IMG/VR virus record: IMGVR_UViG_3300001533_002283
Span: 1 to 64,000 of that record
Length of the DNA stretch: 64,000 nucleotides
Origin: a virus
Reading direction: 5' to 3' (one strand)
Part shown: positions 38,748 through 47,311 of the stretch, one piece after another
How positions within the stretch are numbered: position 1 is the stretch's first letter
How the letters are laid out: each line of letters begins with the position of its first letter
Notes under the pieces: generated by a model
Database searches by the model: none
What the model was told of the DNA's origin: nothing
Seen by the model: only the letters and a program-made list of their open reading frames with translations
Program-made: the position numbers and the translations under genes

Positions 38748-38951
38748 TCAAGAGATTTTAATAATATTTTTTGGAACTTGAAAAGATGAGTAATTATTGT
38801 GAATTAAAAGATAATCTTCAAACATATCAGGGGTGATTGCCATGTTGGGTAGCTCGTCACCCCGTTTATATTGAAATTGTTTTATTTTCTGGGATTTGCC
38901 ATCCCAAAAGGCGACACTTGCTAAAAAACCTTCAACAAAAACTATTTTCAC
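38748..38951 (-). CDS. Hypothetical protein with GTG start, 67 aa
   Basis: The longer frame overlaps the upstream gene. A GTG at 38951, just after the upstream TGA, gives KIVFVEGFLASVAFWDGKSQ...DMFEDYLLIHNNY. Function unknown. Confidence 0.6.
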   Translation of the reverse strand: MKIVFVEGFLASVAFWDGKSQKIKQFQYKRGDELPNMAITPDMFEDYLLIHNNYSSFQVPKNIIKIS

Positions 38952-38952
38952 T

Positions 38953-39249
38953 TCAATAACTTTGAACAAAGATAGGGCCGGAGGGGTCTTCATAGTCCGC
39001 CCAAAGTTCGCCACCATACTTTTGCAAGTTACTGATAGCCTGTTGAAGAGACTTGGTAGGGAGAAGGGCGTCAAGCGCGCAATTATAACTAGTGTAAATT
39101 GGTTCTTGATAACCGTCATCGTGAGTGAAAATTTGCTTAACAGTCCAACGAATCGGACGATGTTCAAATTTATTCATTTTGTGAATTGGATTGAACGAGG
39201 TGAAGGAATTGCGGCGGGAGTTGCCAGCGTTGGTGTTGTTTTTAGACAT
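38953..39249 (-). CDS. Hypothetical protein, 98 aa
   Basis: MSKNNTNAGNSRRNSFTSF start with ATACACCATG context. Aromatic, polar; ends GPIFVQSY. Confidence 0.65.
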   Translation of the reverse strand: MSKNNTNAGNSRRNSFTSFNPIHKMNKFEHRPIRWTVKQIFTHDDGYQEPIYTSYNCALDALLPTKSLQQAISNLQKYGGELWADYEDPSGPIFVQSY

Positions 39250-39284
39250 GGTGTATTATAATTTGATTTTGATTTAATCTTGCT

Positions 39285-39503
39285 TTAGTTTAACTTGCTA
39301 ACAAAAAATTCAACTTCCTCTGGATATTTATCCCCGTCCCAAATTCCAATTCCATGAACGGGGCGTTTGGCATCGCCACTTTGAGAATAAACCAGTTGGG
39401 TTTTCGGAGCGCGTTTAAAAGATTTGAGAAAGTCAGCATTGAGCCGCGCAATGTCGGTGAATGCTAACGTGTGTTCGGTGTAGGTTTTAAGTGTTGTGGA
39501 CAT
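39285..39503 (-). CDS. Hypothetical protein, 72 aa
   Basis: MSTTLKTYTEHTLAFTDIARLN start; GIWDGDKYPEEVEFFVSKLN end. No family recognised. Confidence 0.65.
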   Translation of the reverse strand: MSTTLKTYTEHTLAFTDIARLNADFLKSFKRAPKTQLVYSQSGDAKRPVHGIGIWDGDKYPEEVEFFVSKLN

Positions 39504-39511
39504 ATTGTGTT

Positions 39512-40012
39512 TTATTCAGTTTTTTCAATCAAAAAATATTCTTTGTCACTGTAAGCGGCAATTAGCTTACCGGTATTCACACAACGTTTAATAGTTGCCT
39601 TGTTTTTTCTCGCTCGCAAATTCTCTATCTCTAGTTCCATTTTGCGGAATCGGTCAAGGTAGTTTGCGCAAGTGGTTTTATAGGTAGTCAGTTGTTCCGC
39701 CTGCCACTCATTCCGCTCGATTAAATCCCCGATGGTGTCAGTGGGGGAAATTTCGTAAGAGTTGAGGATTTCCTGTGCTTTTTCCAACTCTTTTCCCACG
39801 GAATCCAGTTTCTTTTCCGCTTCTTCTTTTTCCTTTTCCGAATCTTTGAGAAACTTTTCAGCGTTTTCCAAGTCAGACTTAACCCGCTCTAATTCACTCT
39901 GGTCAGTGTTGAAAAAGATGTTTTCTCCCTCGATGGAAACGGACTCTACGTTAGTAAAAGTCCATTTGTTAGGATTCTTGGGAAGTTCGGCAAGAAGGTG
40001 GATGAGGCGCAT
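39512..40012 (-). CDS. Coiled-coil protein, 166 aa
   Basis: MRLIHLLAELPKNPNKWTF start, then a long Glu/Lys/Leu coiled coil (about residues 40-125), ending in a small globular tail (CVNTGKLIAAYSDKEYFLIE). A structural or scaffolding-like role is possible; there is no specific motif. Confidence 0.7.
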   Translation of the reverse strand: MRLIHLLAELPKNPNKWTFTNVESVSIEGENIFFNTDQSELERVKSDLENAEKFLKDSEKEKEEAEKKLDSVGKELEKAQEILNSYEISPTDTIGDLIERNEWQAEQLTTYKTTCANYLDRFRKMELEIENLRARKNKATIKRCVNTGKLIAAYSDKEYFLIEKTE

Positions 40013-40081
40013 GAGTGAGAGAGTAGGAAGATTGGTGAAAAAATCAAGTTTATTTTATAAAAAAAGTAAAGTTTGTAAAGT

Positions 40082-40654
40082 TTAACCGAAATATTTTTGA
40101 TAAAACTGATTAACAATTGGGCGGAGAGTTACAAGTGAAGGATCGGTGTGCCAAAAGATATGTTCGTCGGCTAATTTTGCAACTTCTGGCCCGTGGATTT
40201 TTTCCTCGTCGGTCGGTTCTGGCGCGCCTTCTCGATTAATATTAACAAATAACATACTCTCTCCATACATTTTCTTAAAATAATGATACTCGTTGAGATG
40301 CCTTAAATCTGTAAGAACATAAATAACATCATTGTTTGCCGTCATGGAATCATAAATGTCAATTTGTTCAAACGTTTCCTTACACCAAAAATTAATATCG
40401 ACCGAACGGGCAAGTCGGCCAGCCTCAATCAACAACGGACGAAACATTTCTTTTTCTTCCGGGGTGAGTTTTTCAGGCATTTTGCCAAAAACATTAAAAC
40501 AGAACCCGCTCATTTTAGATTTTAACGAGTCAGCAAGGGCCACTCTTTTAAAATTAGGATTAAGTTCTTTTAAGAGAGAAAAGAAAGTATCTTTACCTGT
40601 TTGTCTGCAAGTTCCTAAAGTCAAAAGTTTAATTTTATTTTTGTTGTTAATCAT
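40082..40654 (-). CDS. Deoxynucleoside monophosphate kinase-like protein
   Basis: 190 aa. P-loop LLTLGTCRQTGKDTFFSLL near the N-terminus, then RVALADSLKSKM and RSVDINFWC, and a late YVLTDLRHLNEYH. This layout fits the T4 gp1-type dNMP kinase family, which phosphorylates dTMP, dGMP and modified dCMP. It probably feeds the phage dNTP pool with dUTPase (61502-62095). Confidence 0.8.
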   Translation of the reverse strand: MINNKNKIKLLTLGTCRQTGKDTFFSLLKELNPNFKRVALADSLKSKMSGFCFNVFGKMPEKLTPEEKEMFRPLLIEAGRLARSVDINFWCKETFEQIDIYDSMTANNDVIYVLTDLRHLNEYHYFKKMYGESMLFVNINREGAPEPTDEEKIHGPEVAKLADEHIFWHTDPSLVTLRPIVNQFYQKYFG

Positions 40655-40666
40655 TTTTTTATAAAA

Positions 40667-41239
40667 TTACAGTTTCTTTAATTTAATTTTCCCATCTTTC
40701 ATCACCGCATAACTCCCCTGTTGTATCGCCCCAATGGACCAAATTTCAGTGTCAGTGTCAACAAAGTTTTTAACAAAAGGTGAATGATTATGACCGATTA
40801 CCACGGCGCGGATGTTATCAGTTGGATAAACGTCAACAAATTCCCGTTCAGTAATTTCCTTATCTGTGAAATCCCAAAAACTATCGGGGCGAGAGTGGTA
40901 GAGCATGAGAATTTCCCCATTGGGTAACACCACCTTGACCTGTTTTGGGTGACAAGCTAATTCCCAAGCAAAATCATAATCTATGTTAATTAAACTCTTG
41001 GCGGTTACGCTGTCGTGATTACTTTTTACAAATGTTACAAACTTATGTTTATTCTCCTTATACCACGCCTGCGTCTCCCTATTCTTATTAAATACGGGTG
41101 CGTCAAAACAAGTTAAATCCCCCAAATGAAACCATTCAGTAATTTCAGGGTGTTTAGATAAAACTTTATTTATTCTCTCGTTTTGATTGTGGGAATCGGA
41201 TATGAATCCAATATTTGGGCTTTTTGTGTGGTAAATCAT
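40667..41239 (-). CDS. Calcineurin-like metallophosphoesterase
   Basis: 190 aa. Metal-ligand motifs in order: FISDSHNQNE (DxH), FHLGDLTCF (GD), FVKSNHDS (NHD) and VVIGHNHSPF (GHxH). Typical for a small soluble phosphoesterase; substrate unknown. It overlaps the next upstream gene by 4 bp (ATGA). A second enzyme of this class lies at 51232-51960. Confidence 0.85.
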   Translation of the reverse strand: MIYHTKSPNIGFISDSHNQNERINKVLSKHPEITEWFHLGDLTCFDAPVFNKNRETQAWYKENKHKFVTFVKSNHDSVTAKSLINIDYDFAWELACHPKQVKVVLPNGEILMLYHSRPDSFWDFTDKEITEREFVDVYPTDNIRAVVIGHNHSPFVKNFVDTDTEIWSIGAIQQGSYAVMKDGKIKLKKL

Positions 41240-41724
41240 TCGGAATACTCCGCCCCACGATCTTTCAATATAGATTTAATAATTCCCCGCGTTTCTTCTA
41301 CAATGTGAGATTGGGTGTCAAGAATCGCAATGAGATGACTTGTATCACATTCACACAAACATTTTGTTTTTCTCGGACCTTTACCGTCAATCCCATAGGT
41401 TCCCCAAAGGGTATATTTTTTAAATTCGGAGCTGTTTTTGTCAATCTGTTCTTCTTTTGGGATGATTTTAACATTCTTGGCCTCCTCGGGAGAAATCTTA
41501 CCAAGTTTATTTATTCTATAATTCCAGTCGTCGTAAGCTGCTCCATACGAATAAGGAAGTTCAATAACGATAGGGGTTAAGCCAGAATAGCGAAAGTAAG
41601 GGGATAACTGGCCCCCATCCATGAAATTACCTTCGCTATCTGTGATAAAATCATGTTGAGCGCGGGAGTAAATAATCTCTCCCGTCTTTTTATTTAATCC
41701 GGCGATATATTGATAATTTTTCAT
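41236..41724 (-). CDS. Hypothetical protein, 162 aa
   Basis: Start set at MKNYQYIAGLNKKTG, since the upstream gene ends at 41729. Beta-rich first half, then a Cys-rich stretch (KCLCECDTSHLIAILDTQ). No family recognised. Confidence 0.65.
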   Translation of the reverse strand: MKNYQYIAGLNKKTGEIIYSRAQHDFITDSEGNFMDGGQLSPYFRYSGLTPIVIELPYSYGAAYDDWNYRINKLGKISPEEAKNVKIIPKEEQIDKNSSEFKKYTLWGTYGIDGKGPRKTKCLCECDTSHLIAILDTQSHIVEETRGIIKSILKDRGAEYSE

Positions 41725-41728
41725 TAAC

Positions 41729-42181
41729 TTAACTAAAATCAAATTCCGCCTTCTCCGCCACAACAATTCTCACGGGCTGTTTGCTAACATTCTTAACCCC
41801 CGCGCCTTCGACCTTGTGATTCTTAGACTTGATAAAGCCGAAGTAGTCGGCAATGGTGTGAATCTTGCCTCGTTTTCGCACACTCCGGTTCTGCTCCAAC
41901 GCCCCAACCTTCATCCGCTCAAGAACTGTCCCTTGGTCAACTTCCTCCGCAGTTTTTGCAATAAACGCCTCAGTATTCTCCAGCGTATCCTTAATCGCGG
42001 GATTATCCGAACGAACAATGATGGTGTAGTTATATTTGGATTTCTTGCCCGCAGGCTCCTTTTCCGCTTTCTTATCTTCTTCTAGTGCCCGCGCTTCTTT
42101 AAGAATAGTGGAGCGAAGATTGTTATCTTTAACTCCCGCTTGCAGGAGAACGTCGTTCAGTTCATCAATTGTAAGGCTCAT
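41729..42181 (-). CDS. Hypothetical protein, 150 aa
   Basis: MSLTIDELNDVLLQAGVKDNN start; helical N-terminus, Lys-rich centre (EDKKAEKEPAGKKSKY), YNYTIIVRSDNPAIKDTLE in a second domain. Ends in a Ser/Val-rich tail. Function unknown. Confidence 0.65.
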   Translation of the reverse strand: MSLTIDELNDVLLQAGVKDNNLRSTILKEARALEEDKKAEKEPAGKKSKYNYTIIVRSDNPAIKDTLENTEAFIAKTAEEVDQGTVLERMKVGALEQNRSVRKRGKIHTIADYFGFIKSKNHKVEGAGVKNVSKQPVRIVVAEKAEFDFS

Positions 42182-42226
42182 AGTATTATATGTTGTTTTG
42201 TTTTTGTTTAATTTTTCTATCTAAAT

Positions 42227-42430
42227 TCACTTTTTCAACTCAAGACGAAGAGTTTTGAGAGAAATATCGCCGTAAAGATAAGTCAAGATTGATTCGACGT
42301 TAAAATCCGTGAGTGATTCTTTTCCAAGAATTTCCTCCGCATCCCGCGCAATCCAATCAAGAGCCTTTAGAGCGTCCTGAAACTCGGTTTTTAATTCTAC
42401 CAATTGTTTATTTTGTTCTTTGATACTCAT
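42227..42430 (-). CDS. Small helical protein, 67 aa
   Basis: MSIKEQNKQLVELKTEFQDALK; helix-rich with an Asp/Glu centre. ATAACACTTATG context. Possibly a chaperone-like or regulatory helix. Confidence 0.65.
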   Translation of the reverse strand: MSIKEQNKQLVELKTEFQDALKALDWIARDAEEILGKESLTDFNVESILTYLYGDISLKTLRLELKK

Positions 42431-42446
42431 AAGTGTTATGCCGAAA

Positions 42447-42650
42447 TTAGTTGTCGAACCGGTTTAGAACTTCCCTCAGATCATAAATCATTTCCTTTGG
42501 AACGGCGATTACATTCTTGTCGTCTCCCGTGGAAATTTTAAGCCAATCGGAGTTATCAGGATGATCTTCAATTATAAGTTTGGTATAAACACTCTCATGC
42601 GCTTCTCCGCAAGTTAAAACTGTTTTGTTAGATTTGATGATTTTGGTCAT
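42447..42650 (-). CDS. Small hypothetical protein, 67 aa
   Basis: MTKIIKSNKTVLTCGEAHESVYTKL; beta-rich, acidic. First gene of its unit, behind a TTGACT-N17-CACTCT promoter-like pair at about 42706-42734. Confidence 0.65.
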   Translation of the reverse strand: MTKIIKSNKTVLTCGEAHESVYTKLIIEDHPDNSDWLKISTGDDKNVIAVPKEMIYDLREVLNRFDN

Positions 42651-42790
42651 AATTTTTTACAAATTGGGCGAATTGAAGGGGGAGGATGACGTTGGAGGGG
42701 ACGGAATAGTTGGTCTAGAGTGGGATCTTAATGGGATCGAGTCAAGTTTTTATTTCTAATTTTGGTAAAAAAGCTGTAATATGGTTTAGC

Positions 42791-43726
42791 ATGTATAAAG
42801 TTAATCCTATTCCGTTTACAGTTGGGTTCAGCCCAATAACTTCATATATCCTCGGCTTGTTGTGGGCGGATGGATATATCAATAATCATTTGGACAAAAG
42901 AAGGGGAACGTATCATCAGCAGATTATATTAAAAACTCAACTAAAAGATCATTTATATTTTAAAGAAATATTCAAAATGACGGGCGATTGGGCGTGTAAA
43001 GAATATCCAGAGTATGTATCTTTAAAAGGACAAAAACATGGTGCCTATGGCAAGATATCGACACATAACAAGGAGCTAATGTCTTTTCTTAAAGAGAATG
43101 GATATCAGGTAAAAAGCTGGGAGTCTGCTGATAAAATCTTATCTAAGATTCCCAAACATTTACACAGATTTTGGTTTTTAGGATTGGTAGACGGAGATGG
43201 GTGTTTTAATAAATCAAAAGATAATGATCTTATCAAAAAAATTGCTATCTATAGCGGAATAAATCAAGATTGGTCTTATTTAAAAAGATTTTTGTTTGAA
43301 AACGAAATAAAATGTAAAATTACAACAAGTTCTTCCGAATCGGGCTCTAGAAGCGAATTATATTTTCAAGGAATATATCAAATTGAAAAATTCATAAAAC
43401 TAGTATATGACAAAAATTTACCTATTGGGCTTCCTAGAAAAAAAATAATTGCAGAAAAATTTCTTAGTTACTTAGAACAAGAAAGAGTCAAAAATAATGA
43501 TAAATTTATTTTTGAATATACCAATAAACATAAGTCAAATACTTATTCCGTTTTATTTAAAAAATTTGGAATTAAAAAATATATAGGAAAAATTAAAACG
43601 AGAGAAGAGGCTGTTAGTAAAAGAAATAAATTATTTTTTGATACTTTTGGTAAAGACGGGTTCAAGAATTTTTTTGGTTTTGAGTATGCTCCTGAATCCA
43701 ATTATGTATCTCAAACGGAAGGATAA
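42791..43726 (+). CDS. LAGLIDADG homing endonuclease
   Basis: 311 aa from ATG 42791 (MYKVNPIPF); an upstream ATG would put the TGTAATATGG box inside the gene. Two LAGLIDADG helices: YILGLLWADGYIN and FWFLGLVDGDGCF. A two-motif monomeric enzyme that cuts long asymmetric sites. Plus-strand insertion in a minus-strand region, with its 3' end overlapping the macro-like gene by 65 bp. No intron or intein boundaries are visible, so it appears free-standing. Confidence 0.9.
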   Translation: MYKVNPIPFTVGFSPITSYILGLLWADGYINNHLDKRRGTYHQQIILKTQLKDHLYFKEIFKMTGDWACKEYPEYVSLKGQKHGAYGKISTHNKELMSFLKENGYQVKSWESADKILSKIPKHLHRFWFLGLVDGDGCFNKSKDNDLIKKIAIYSGINQDWSYLKRFLFENEIKCKITTSSSESGSRSELYFQGIYQIEKFIKLVYDKNLPIGLPRKKIIAEKFLSYLEQERVKNNDKFIFEYTNKHKSNTYSVLFKKFGIKKYIGKIKTREEAVSKRNKLFFDTFGKDGFKNFFGFEYAPESNYVSQTEG

Positions 43727-44096
43727 CGTTTTCGGGAATATCTTTGTTTAAAAACAAACCTGCTATTTGATCCAAATTGTATCCCGCAAGACCCATCCCG
43801 ATCTTCGTAACCAAGAACTCATACTGTGGATTTTTCTCCGCAAAGTCAAGAAATTCTTTGATGTTTCTTTCAATATCATAGAGTGGTAGAGTTTCAATGT
43901 CAAAATCTTTGGTGGGAAGTGCGTAAGTTTGCCCCTGAAGTCCGCGCCCAACTCCCCACTTTGCGCCAAATTTTTTAAAGGCAAGTTTTGCGGCTCCTGC
44001 GCCGTGAACGCCCCGAGTATTGCTCCCTACTACAATGGCCTGATTTGGTTCAAGACTTTGAATATTTTCTGGTGTGTATTTGATAGTTTTGTTCAT
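43662..44096 (-). CDS. Macro-domain-like protein
   Basis: 144 aa. AIVVGSNTRGVHGAGAAKLAF has the N-x-x-G-x-H-G-A-G loop type of macro/ADP-ribose-binding folds, and YEFLVTKIGMGLAGYNLD a second Gly-rich loop. Likely binds ADP-ribose or a related nucleotide; hydrolase activity is not implied. Its last 65 bases run antisense to the homing endonuclease. Recognised by pattern only. Confidence 0.65.
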   Translation of the reverse strand: MNKTIKYTPENIQSLEPNQAIVVGSNTRGVHGAGAAKLAFKKFGAKWGVGRGLQGQTYALPTKDFDIETLPLYDIERNIKEFLDFAEKNPQYEFLVTKIGMGLAGYNLDQIAGLFLNKDIPENVILPFEIHNWIQEHTQNQKNS

Positions 44097-44119
44097 AAAT
44101 TTATCTGCAAAAGAATATT

Positions 44120-44611
44120 TTACTCCGCCTCAAACTTCAAGCTATTTTTTAGAAAATTTGGGCGTTCTTGTTCAATGATAATTAAAGTGTTAAAGACGAG
44201 TGATTTGTTAAAAACTTTCTCGTAACTCTCCCCGCTCATTTCCCTCTCTTCAGATGGATCAAACACCATGCCGTCACAAATTAAAATTGCATGATTTCTT
44301 TTTCTATCCCGCCCTTTGGAAAAATGCCGGTCTTTAAACTCCCCACAAACATAAATGGGAAATTTAAGGGAAGTTTTAATTAAGTTGGAAATTGAGTCGT
44401 GGTAATCCTGATTCAAGGTAACATAATGGTGAGTGATACCGGTTTTATTTAAAAATTCAGATACGTTATACGAAGCGGTCCCACTCGCCTTTGTCTTAAC
44501 TTCCTTGCGGATTGTCTTTTCATCTGCGCCGAATAACATAGCAATTGATGCCGCGCCGCAAGAATACGGGAGTTGTTGGCGGCGATGAGTGATCTTGGGT
44601 TGGGTTTTCAC
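44120..44611 (-). CDS. C39-like papain-fold peptidase
   Basis: 163 aa. Catalytic Cys in QQLPYSCGAASIAML, His and Asp in RNHAILICDGMVFDPSEE. Peptidase_C39_2-type fold; typical targets are Gly-Gly leaders or other short sites. In a phage it may process a phage or host protein. Basic N-terminus; separate from an export ATPase, so a secretion role is unlikely. Confidence 0.75.
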   Translation of the reverse strand: MKTQPKITHRRQQLPYSCGAASIAMLFGADEKTIRKEVKTKASGTASYNVSEFLNKTGITHHYVTLNQDYHDSISNLIKTSLKFPIYVCGEFKDRHFSKGRDRKRNHAILICDGMVFDPSEEREMSGESYEKVFNKSLVFNTLIIIEQERPNFLKNSLKFEAE

Positions 44612-44617
44612 CAGAGT

Positions 44618-44815
44618 TTAATAGGAATCAGATGTGAACATGAGAGAATAAGTCAAAAACAAAGATATAATCGCGGCGGCAAAATAAGCAAGAACTAATT
44701 TCCGATTTTTCGGATTATCTGTTTCCTTGGGGTTAGCGAATAGCCGAATCATTAAAAAATAGGTGAGTCCTCCACTTAGAAAAGTGAGAAGGAGATGATA
44801 AAATAAGGGATTCAT
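44618..44815 (-). CDS. Small membrane protein, 65 aa
   Basis: Two predicted membrane helices (LLLTFLSGGLTYFLMI and LVLAYFAAAIISLFLTYSL) joined by a Lys/Asn loop. Size and topology fit a holin-like or other membrane-active peptide; no direct proof. Confidence 0.65.
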   Translation of the reverse strand: MNPLFYHLLLTFLSGGLTYFLMIRLFANPKETDNPKNRKLVLAYFAAAIISLFLTYSLMFTSDSY

Positions 44816-44821
44816 AAAATC

Positions 44822-45547
44822 TTAATTCAAACAAAGTTGCCCCATTAATGGCCGCGCTATGTTAGTTGCATATCCAGAGGAGAATCCGACTTGTGAAGCA
44901 TTTCCGCCATAAAGAGGAAGACGCACTGACTTTATATAACGGAGTTTTTCATACTTCTTTTTAACAAAATTCTCGCGCTCTTCCTTCTCATTCTGAACCA
45001 CCAGCGCATATTTATTCCTAGAATCTTCCTGAATTTCCGGAGCCAAACCAGAGAAAGATTCATCCTCTTGCTTCTTCTTGGCTTCAGTTAATTTAACATT
45101 CAATCCACGGGCAAAACTTTCAAGAAATGTAGCGCGATGAGAAACGGGCGCGTCGTTCAACTTCTGATAATATTGCCAAGATGACATCATGTGATGTTTT
45201 AGGAAAGATTGGGCGTAGATTGCAAAGTCAACATCCCCTTTTCTACCTAAAAATAGAATCTTTCGGCCATAGAAACGCGAGCCTGAATAAATGATTTTAA
45301 CATTAAAGTGTTCGGAGAGAATGTTGGAGATGAACCGCTGGGCGACACCCTGCCTCTTTCCCTCAATGAATTCTCCCTCAACAAACTCTTCCTTAACTGG
45401 TTCTTCTACAACGGCTAGGGCAAGATCAATGTTGTGCTGGGTGGCAAGAGCTTGGGCTTTTTCTAATGCAAGGTCGGATTCTGCGCCGGTTTGCCCTTTG
45501 TGGAGTTGGAGTAGCTTCTTCAGCTTTTCGAGGATGATGGTGTTCAT
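44822..45547 (-). CDS. DUF2786-like protein, 241 aa
   Basis: N-terminal segment KLKKLLQLHKGQTGAESDLALEKAQALATQHNID is the DUF2786 signature. Then an Ala/Glu linker, a middle IIYSGSRFYGRKILFLGRK and helices. DUF2786 proteins are common in phages and prophages; their function is unclear. Preceded by consensus promoter 45568-45595 and ATCACCCATG. Confidence 0.8.
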   Translation of the reverse strand: MNTIILEKLKKLLQLHKGQTGAESDLALEKAQALATQHNIDLALAVVEEPVKEEFVEGEFIEGKRQGVAQRFISNILSEHFNVKIIYSGSRFYGRKILFLGRKGDVDFAIYAQSFLKHHMMSSWQYYQKLNDAPVSHRATFLESFARGLNVKLTEAKKKQEDESFSGLAPEIQEDSRNKYALVVQNEKEERENFVKKKYEKLRYIKSVRLPLYGGNASQVGFSSGYATNIARPLMGQLCLN

Positions 45548-45567
45548 GGGTGATTAATTCGGAAGTA

Positions 45568-45595
45568 AAGATAGTAGAAGTTTGGCGGAAATCAA
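45568..45595 (-). promoter_or_regulatory. Promoter, consensus type
   Basis: TTGATT (45590-45595), 16 bp, TATCTT (45568-45573). Confidence 0.8.
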
Positions 45596-46068
45596 GCACA
45601 TTTTTCCATATTTTTGCCAAAATTATTCCAAAACTCTTCGTTTCTCCAAGATGTTAATTTCGTTTGAATTTTCCCAAAACCGCGCGGAGAAAAATAAACG
45701 GAAACATCTCGCTTGCTGGGTTGAAAATGACTGAGACGATAAAGATCAGTTAAACCCGTATTCCAAGACAAACCGCATTCAATGGAAAAATTCGTGCGGA
45801 ATCTTTTGCCACCGGAATAATAATTGTGTTTTAACTCTGGAAAACACAACATCTGTGTTTCAGTGCGATTTCCATGCATGGAACCATCGTCCGCACAATA
45901 TTTAACTTTGTAATAAAAATCATCTTTTGCGGTCCAACTAGCGTATAACACCAGCCAATTTTCACTTGTTTGATGCAAACTATAATCGGTAAACTCAAAT
46001 CCGATTTTCTTAGCGAAGTTTTCAGAAAGCGGAGAGATTCGGACAATGGGCGTGAAGATGGGTGACAC
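45592..46068 (-). CDS. Hypothetical protein, 158 aa (paralogue of 27579-28133)
   Basis: MSPIFTPIVRISPLSENF start. Shares ENWLVLYASW and DVSVYFSPRGFGKI with the 184-aa protein 18 kb to the left. The shorter copy lacks the acidic insert. Family unknown. Confidence 0.7.
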   Translation of the reverse strand: MSPIFTPIVRISPLSENFAKKIGFEFTDYSLHQTSENWLVLYASWTAKDDFYYKVKYCADDGSMHGNRTETQMLCFPELKHNYYSGGKRFRTNFSIECGLSWNTGLTDLYRLSHFQPSKRDVSVYFSPRGFGKIQTKLTSWRNEEFWNNFGKNMEKCA

Positions 46069-46111
46069 GAAGAAGAGAGTAGAGCGAGTTTAGAAAAAGT
46101 CAACGAATTTG

Positions 46112-46528
46112 TTAATAAATTTTAGCTTTATTAATTTCTTGCGTGACTTTCTCAATAATCAAATTCTTCAGCTCTGTTTTTGCCCAAGGATATTCGGGCA
46201 TATCTCCCCCCGACTGGCCCGAACAGCGAGTTTCACCCCGAATAGTTTTACAACAGGTTGGCCAATAATTTTTCATAATTTCACTTCTTAAATCTGCAAT
46301 CTCCCGCGAATCAGAATCATTTGTTTCCTCATAAACGTGTTCAATTTCGGCCTCTAACGCATCTATTTCCGGCTGGTGTGTTTCCTGCCACTCATCGCCC
46401 CAAATGTCAGAAGAGTCGTTCCGGTAAGAAACGGAGTAGGAATTATATTCGATAAAACCGTTTTCCACCTTGAATTCAAATAATTCTCGGCAGGTTTCAG
46501 ATTTCGTGTGGATTAGGGTGATATTCAT
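46112..46528 (-). CDS. Hypothetical protein, 138 aa
   Basis: Start set at MNITLIHTKSETCR because a TTGACA-N16-TCATTC promoter-like pair lies inside the longer frame. Acidic centre (IDALEAEIEHVYEETNDSD), Cys-rich CCKTIRGETRCSGQ. Function unknown. Confidence 0.65.
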   Translation of the reverse strand: MNITLIHTKSETCRELFEFKVENGFIEYNSYSVSYRNDSSDIWGDEWQETHQPEIDALEAEIEHVYEETNDSDSREIADLRSEIMKNYWPTCCKTIRGETRCSGQSGGDMPEYPWAKTELKNLIIEKVTQEINKAKIY

Positions 46529-46573
46529 AAACGTATGAATGAGCGATAGAATCGTTTTTGTCAAGGGGTTTTC

Positions 46574-46927
46574 TTAGTCAAATGCCCACGGATCGACCTC
46601 TTTCACCCTCTGCCCCTCCGGAATATCATCAAACTTCTCCGTCTTAATTAAATCCCGTTGCGCGGCGCGGTCAATTCCATTGGTGAGTTCCTTCACGGTC
46701 TTTTTCCAGCTCTTCCCTTTCTCAAATTCAATTTTATACGCGCGGGAAATTTCCCGATTGGTGGTTAGTCGGGTAGGTTTCGGCTCACCAAAAATATGAA
46801 CCCAAAGGGGATTATCCGCATTTTTCTTTTCATGTGACATGATCCACCCACCTTTACGCTCTTCAATATAGTAGCCAATTGAACGGAGTTTTTCGATTTT
46901 TTTGGTGATTGTTAGGTGGGAGGACAT
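46574..46927 (-). CDS. Basic hypothetical protein, 117 aa
   Basis: MSSHLTITKKIEKLRSIGYYIEERKGGW start; Lys/Arg-rich, winged-helix-like spacing at the N-terminus but no firm motif. TTATAACACTTATG context. Confidence 0.65.
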   Translation of the reverse strand: MSSHLTITKKIEKLRSIGYYIEERKGGWIMSHEKKNADNPLWVHIFGEPKPTRLTTNREISRAYKIEFEKGKSWKKTVKELTNGIDRAAQRDLIKTEKFDDIPEGQRVKEVDPWAFD

Positions 46928-46932
46928 AAGTG

Positions 46933-47055
46933 TTATAAAAAATGGTATTCGCCGGAAGTAACGCTCTCCAGTGCCTCTCTATCCCGAGCTTGTTTTATGA
47001 GGAAATCCTTAGAACGGATTTTCGGGGGCGGCGAACATAAAGTCTTAATTCGCAA
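46933..47055 (-). CDS. Possible small protein, 40 aa, TTG start
   Basis: Minus frame LRIKTLCSPPPKIRSKDF...REALESVTSGEYHFL is strongly protein-like and ends just before the next gene's leader. No ATG is available; TTG 47055 is the likeliest start and overlaps the CTTAATTCG/CGAATTAAG inverted repeat (47044-47074). Confidence 0.45.
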   Translation of the reverse strand: MRIKTLCSPPPKIRSKDFLIKQARDREALESVTSGEYHFL

Positions 47056-47109
47056 ACGCTTACAACGAATTAAGAAAAGTGAGAAAGAACAAAAGTTATT
47101 GATATAGAA

Positions 47110-47311
47110 CTAGTTCTATTTTGATTTTTTTCAAAGCCGTGGTGTTTCAAGTCGAAGCCTCAGAATTTATCCGCGCAGTCAATTCGGCGCGAGGGATTTC
47201 AACAGTCCCCAAATTGATTTAGTTATTTAACGGGCGTCTAAACCAAGAAAGATTACCCGGAAATTGTCTGAAAGAACGGTCAGGCGGGTGAACCCTCACC
47301 TGACTCTCTAC
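47110..47311 (-). ncRNA. Candidate structured noncoding RNA
   Basis: A consensus promoter (47312-47339) points into about 200 bp with no ATG on the minus strand. The RNA would begin with a GTCAGG...CCTGAC hairpin enclosing GGG-TTCA-CCC and contain GGGGACTGTTGAAATCCC. It ends near a TTTGAAAAAAATC tract. No known RNA family is recognised, including tmRNA and 6S. Confidence 0.45.
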
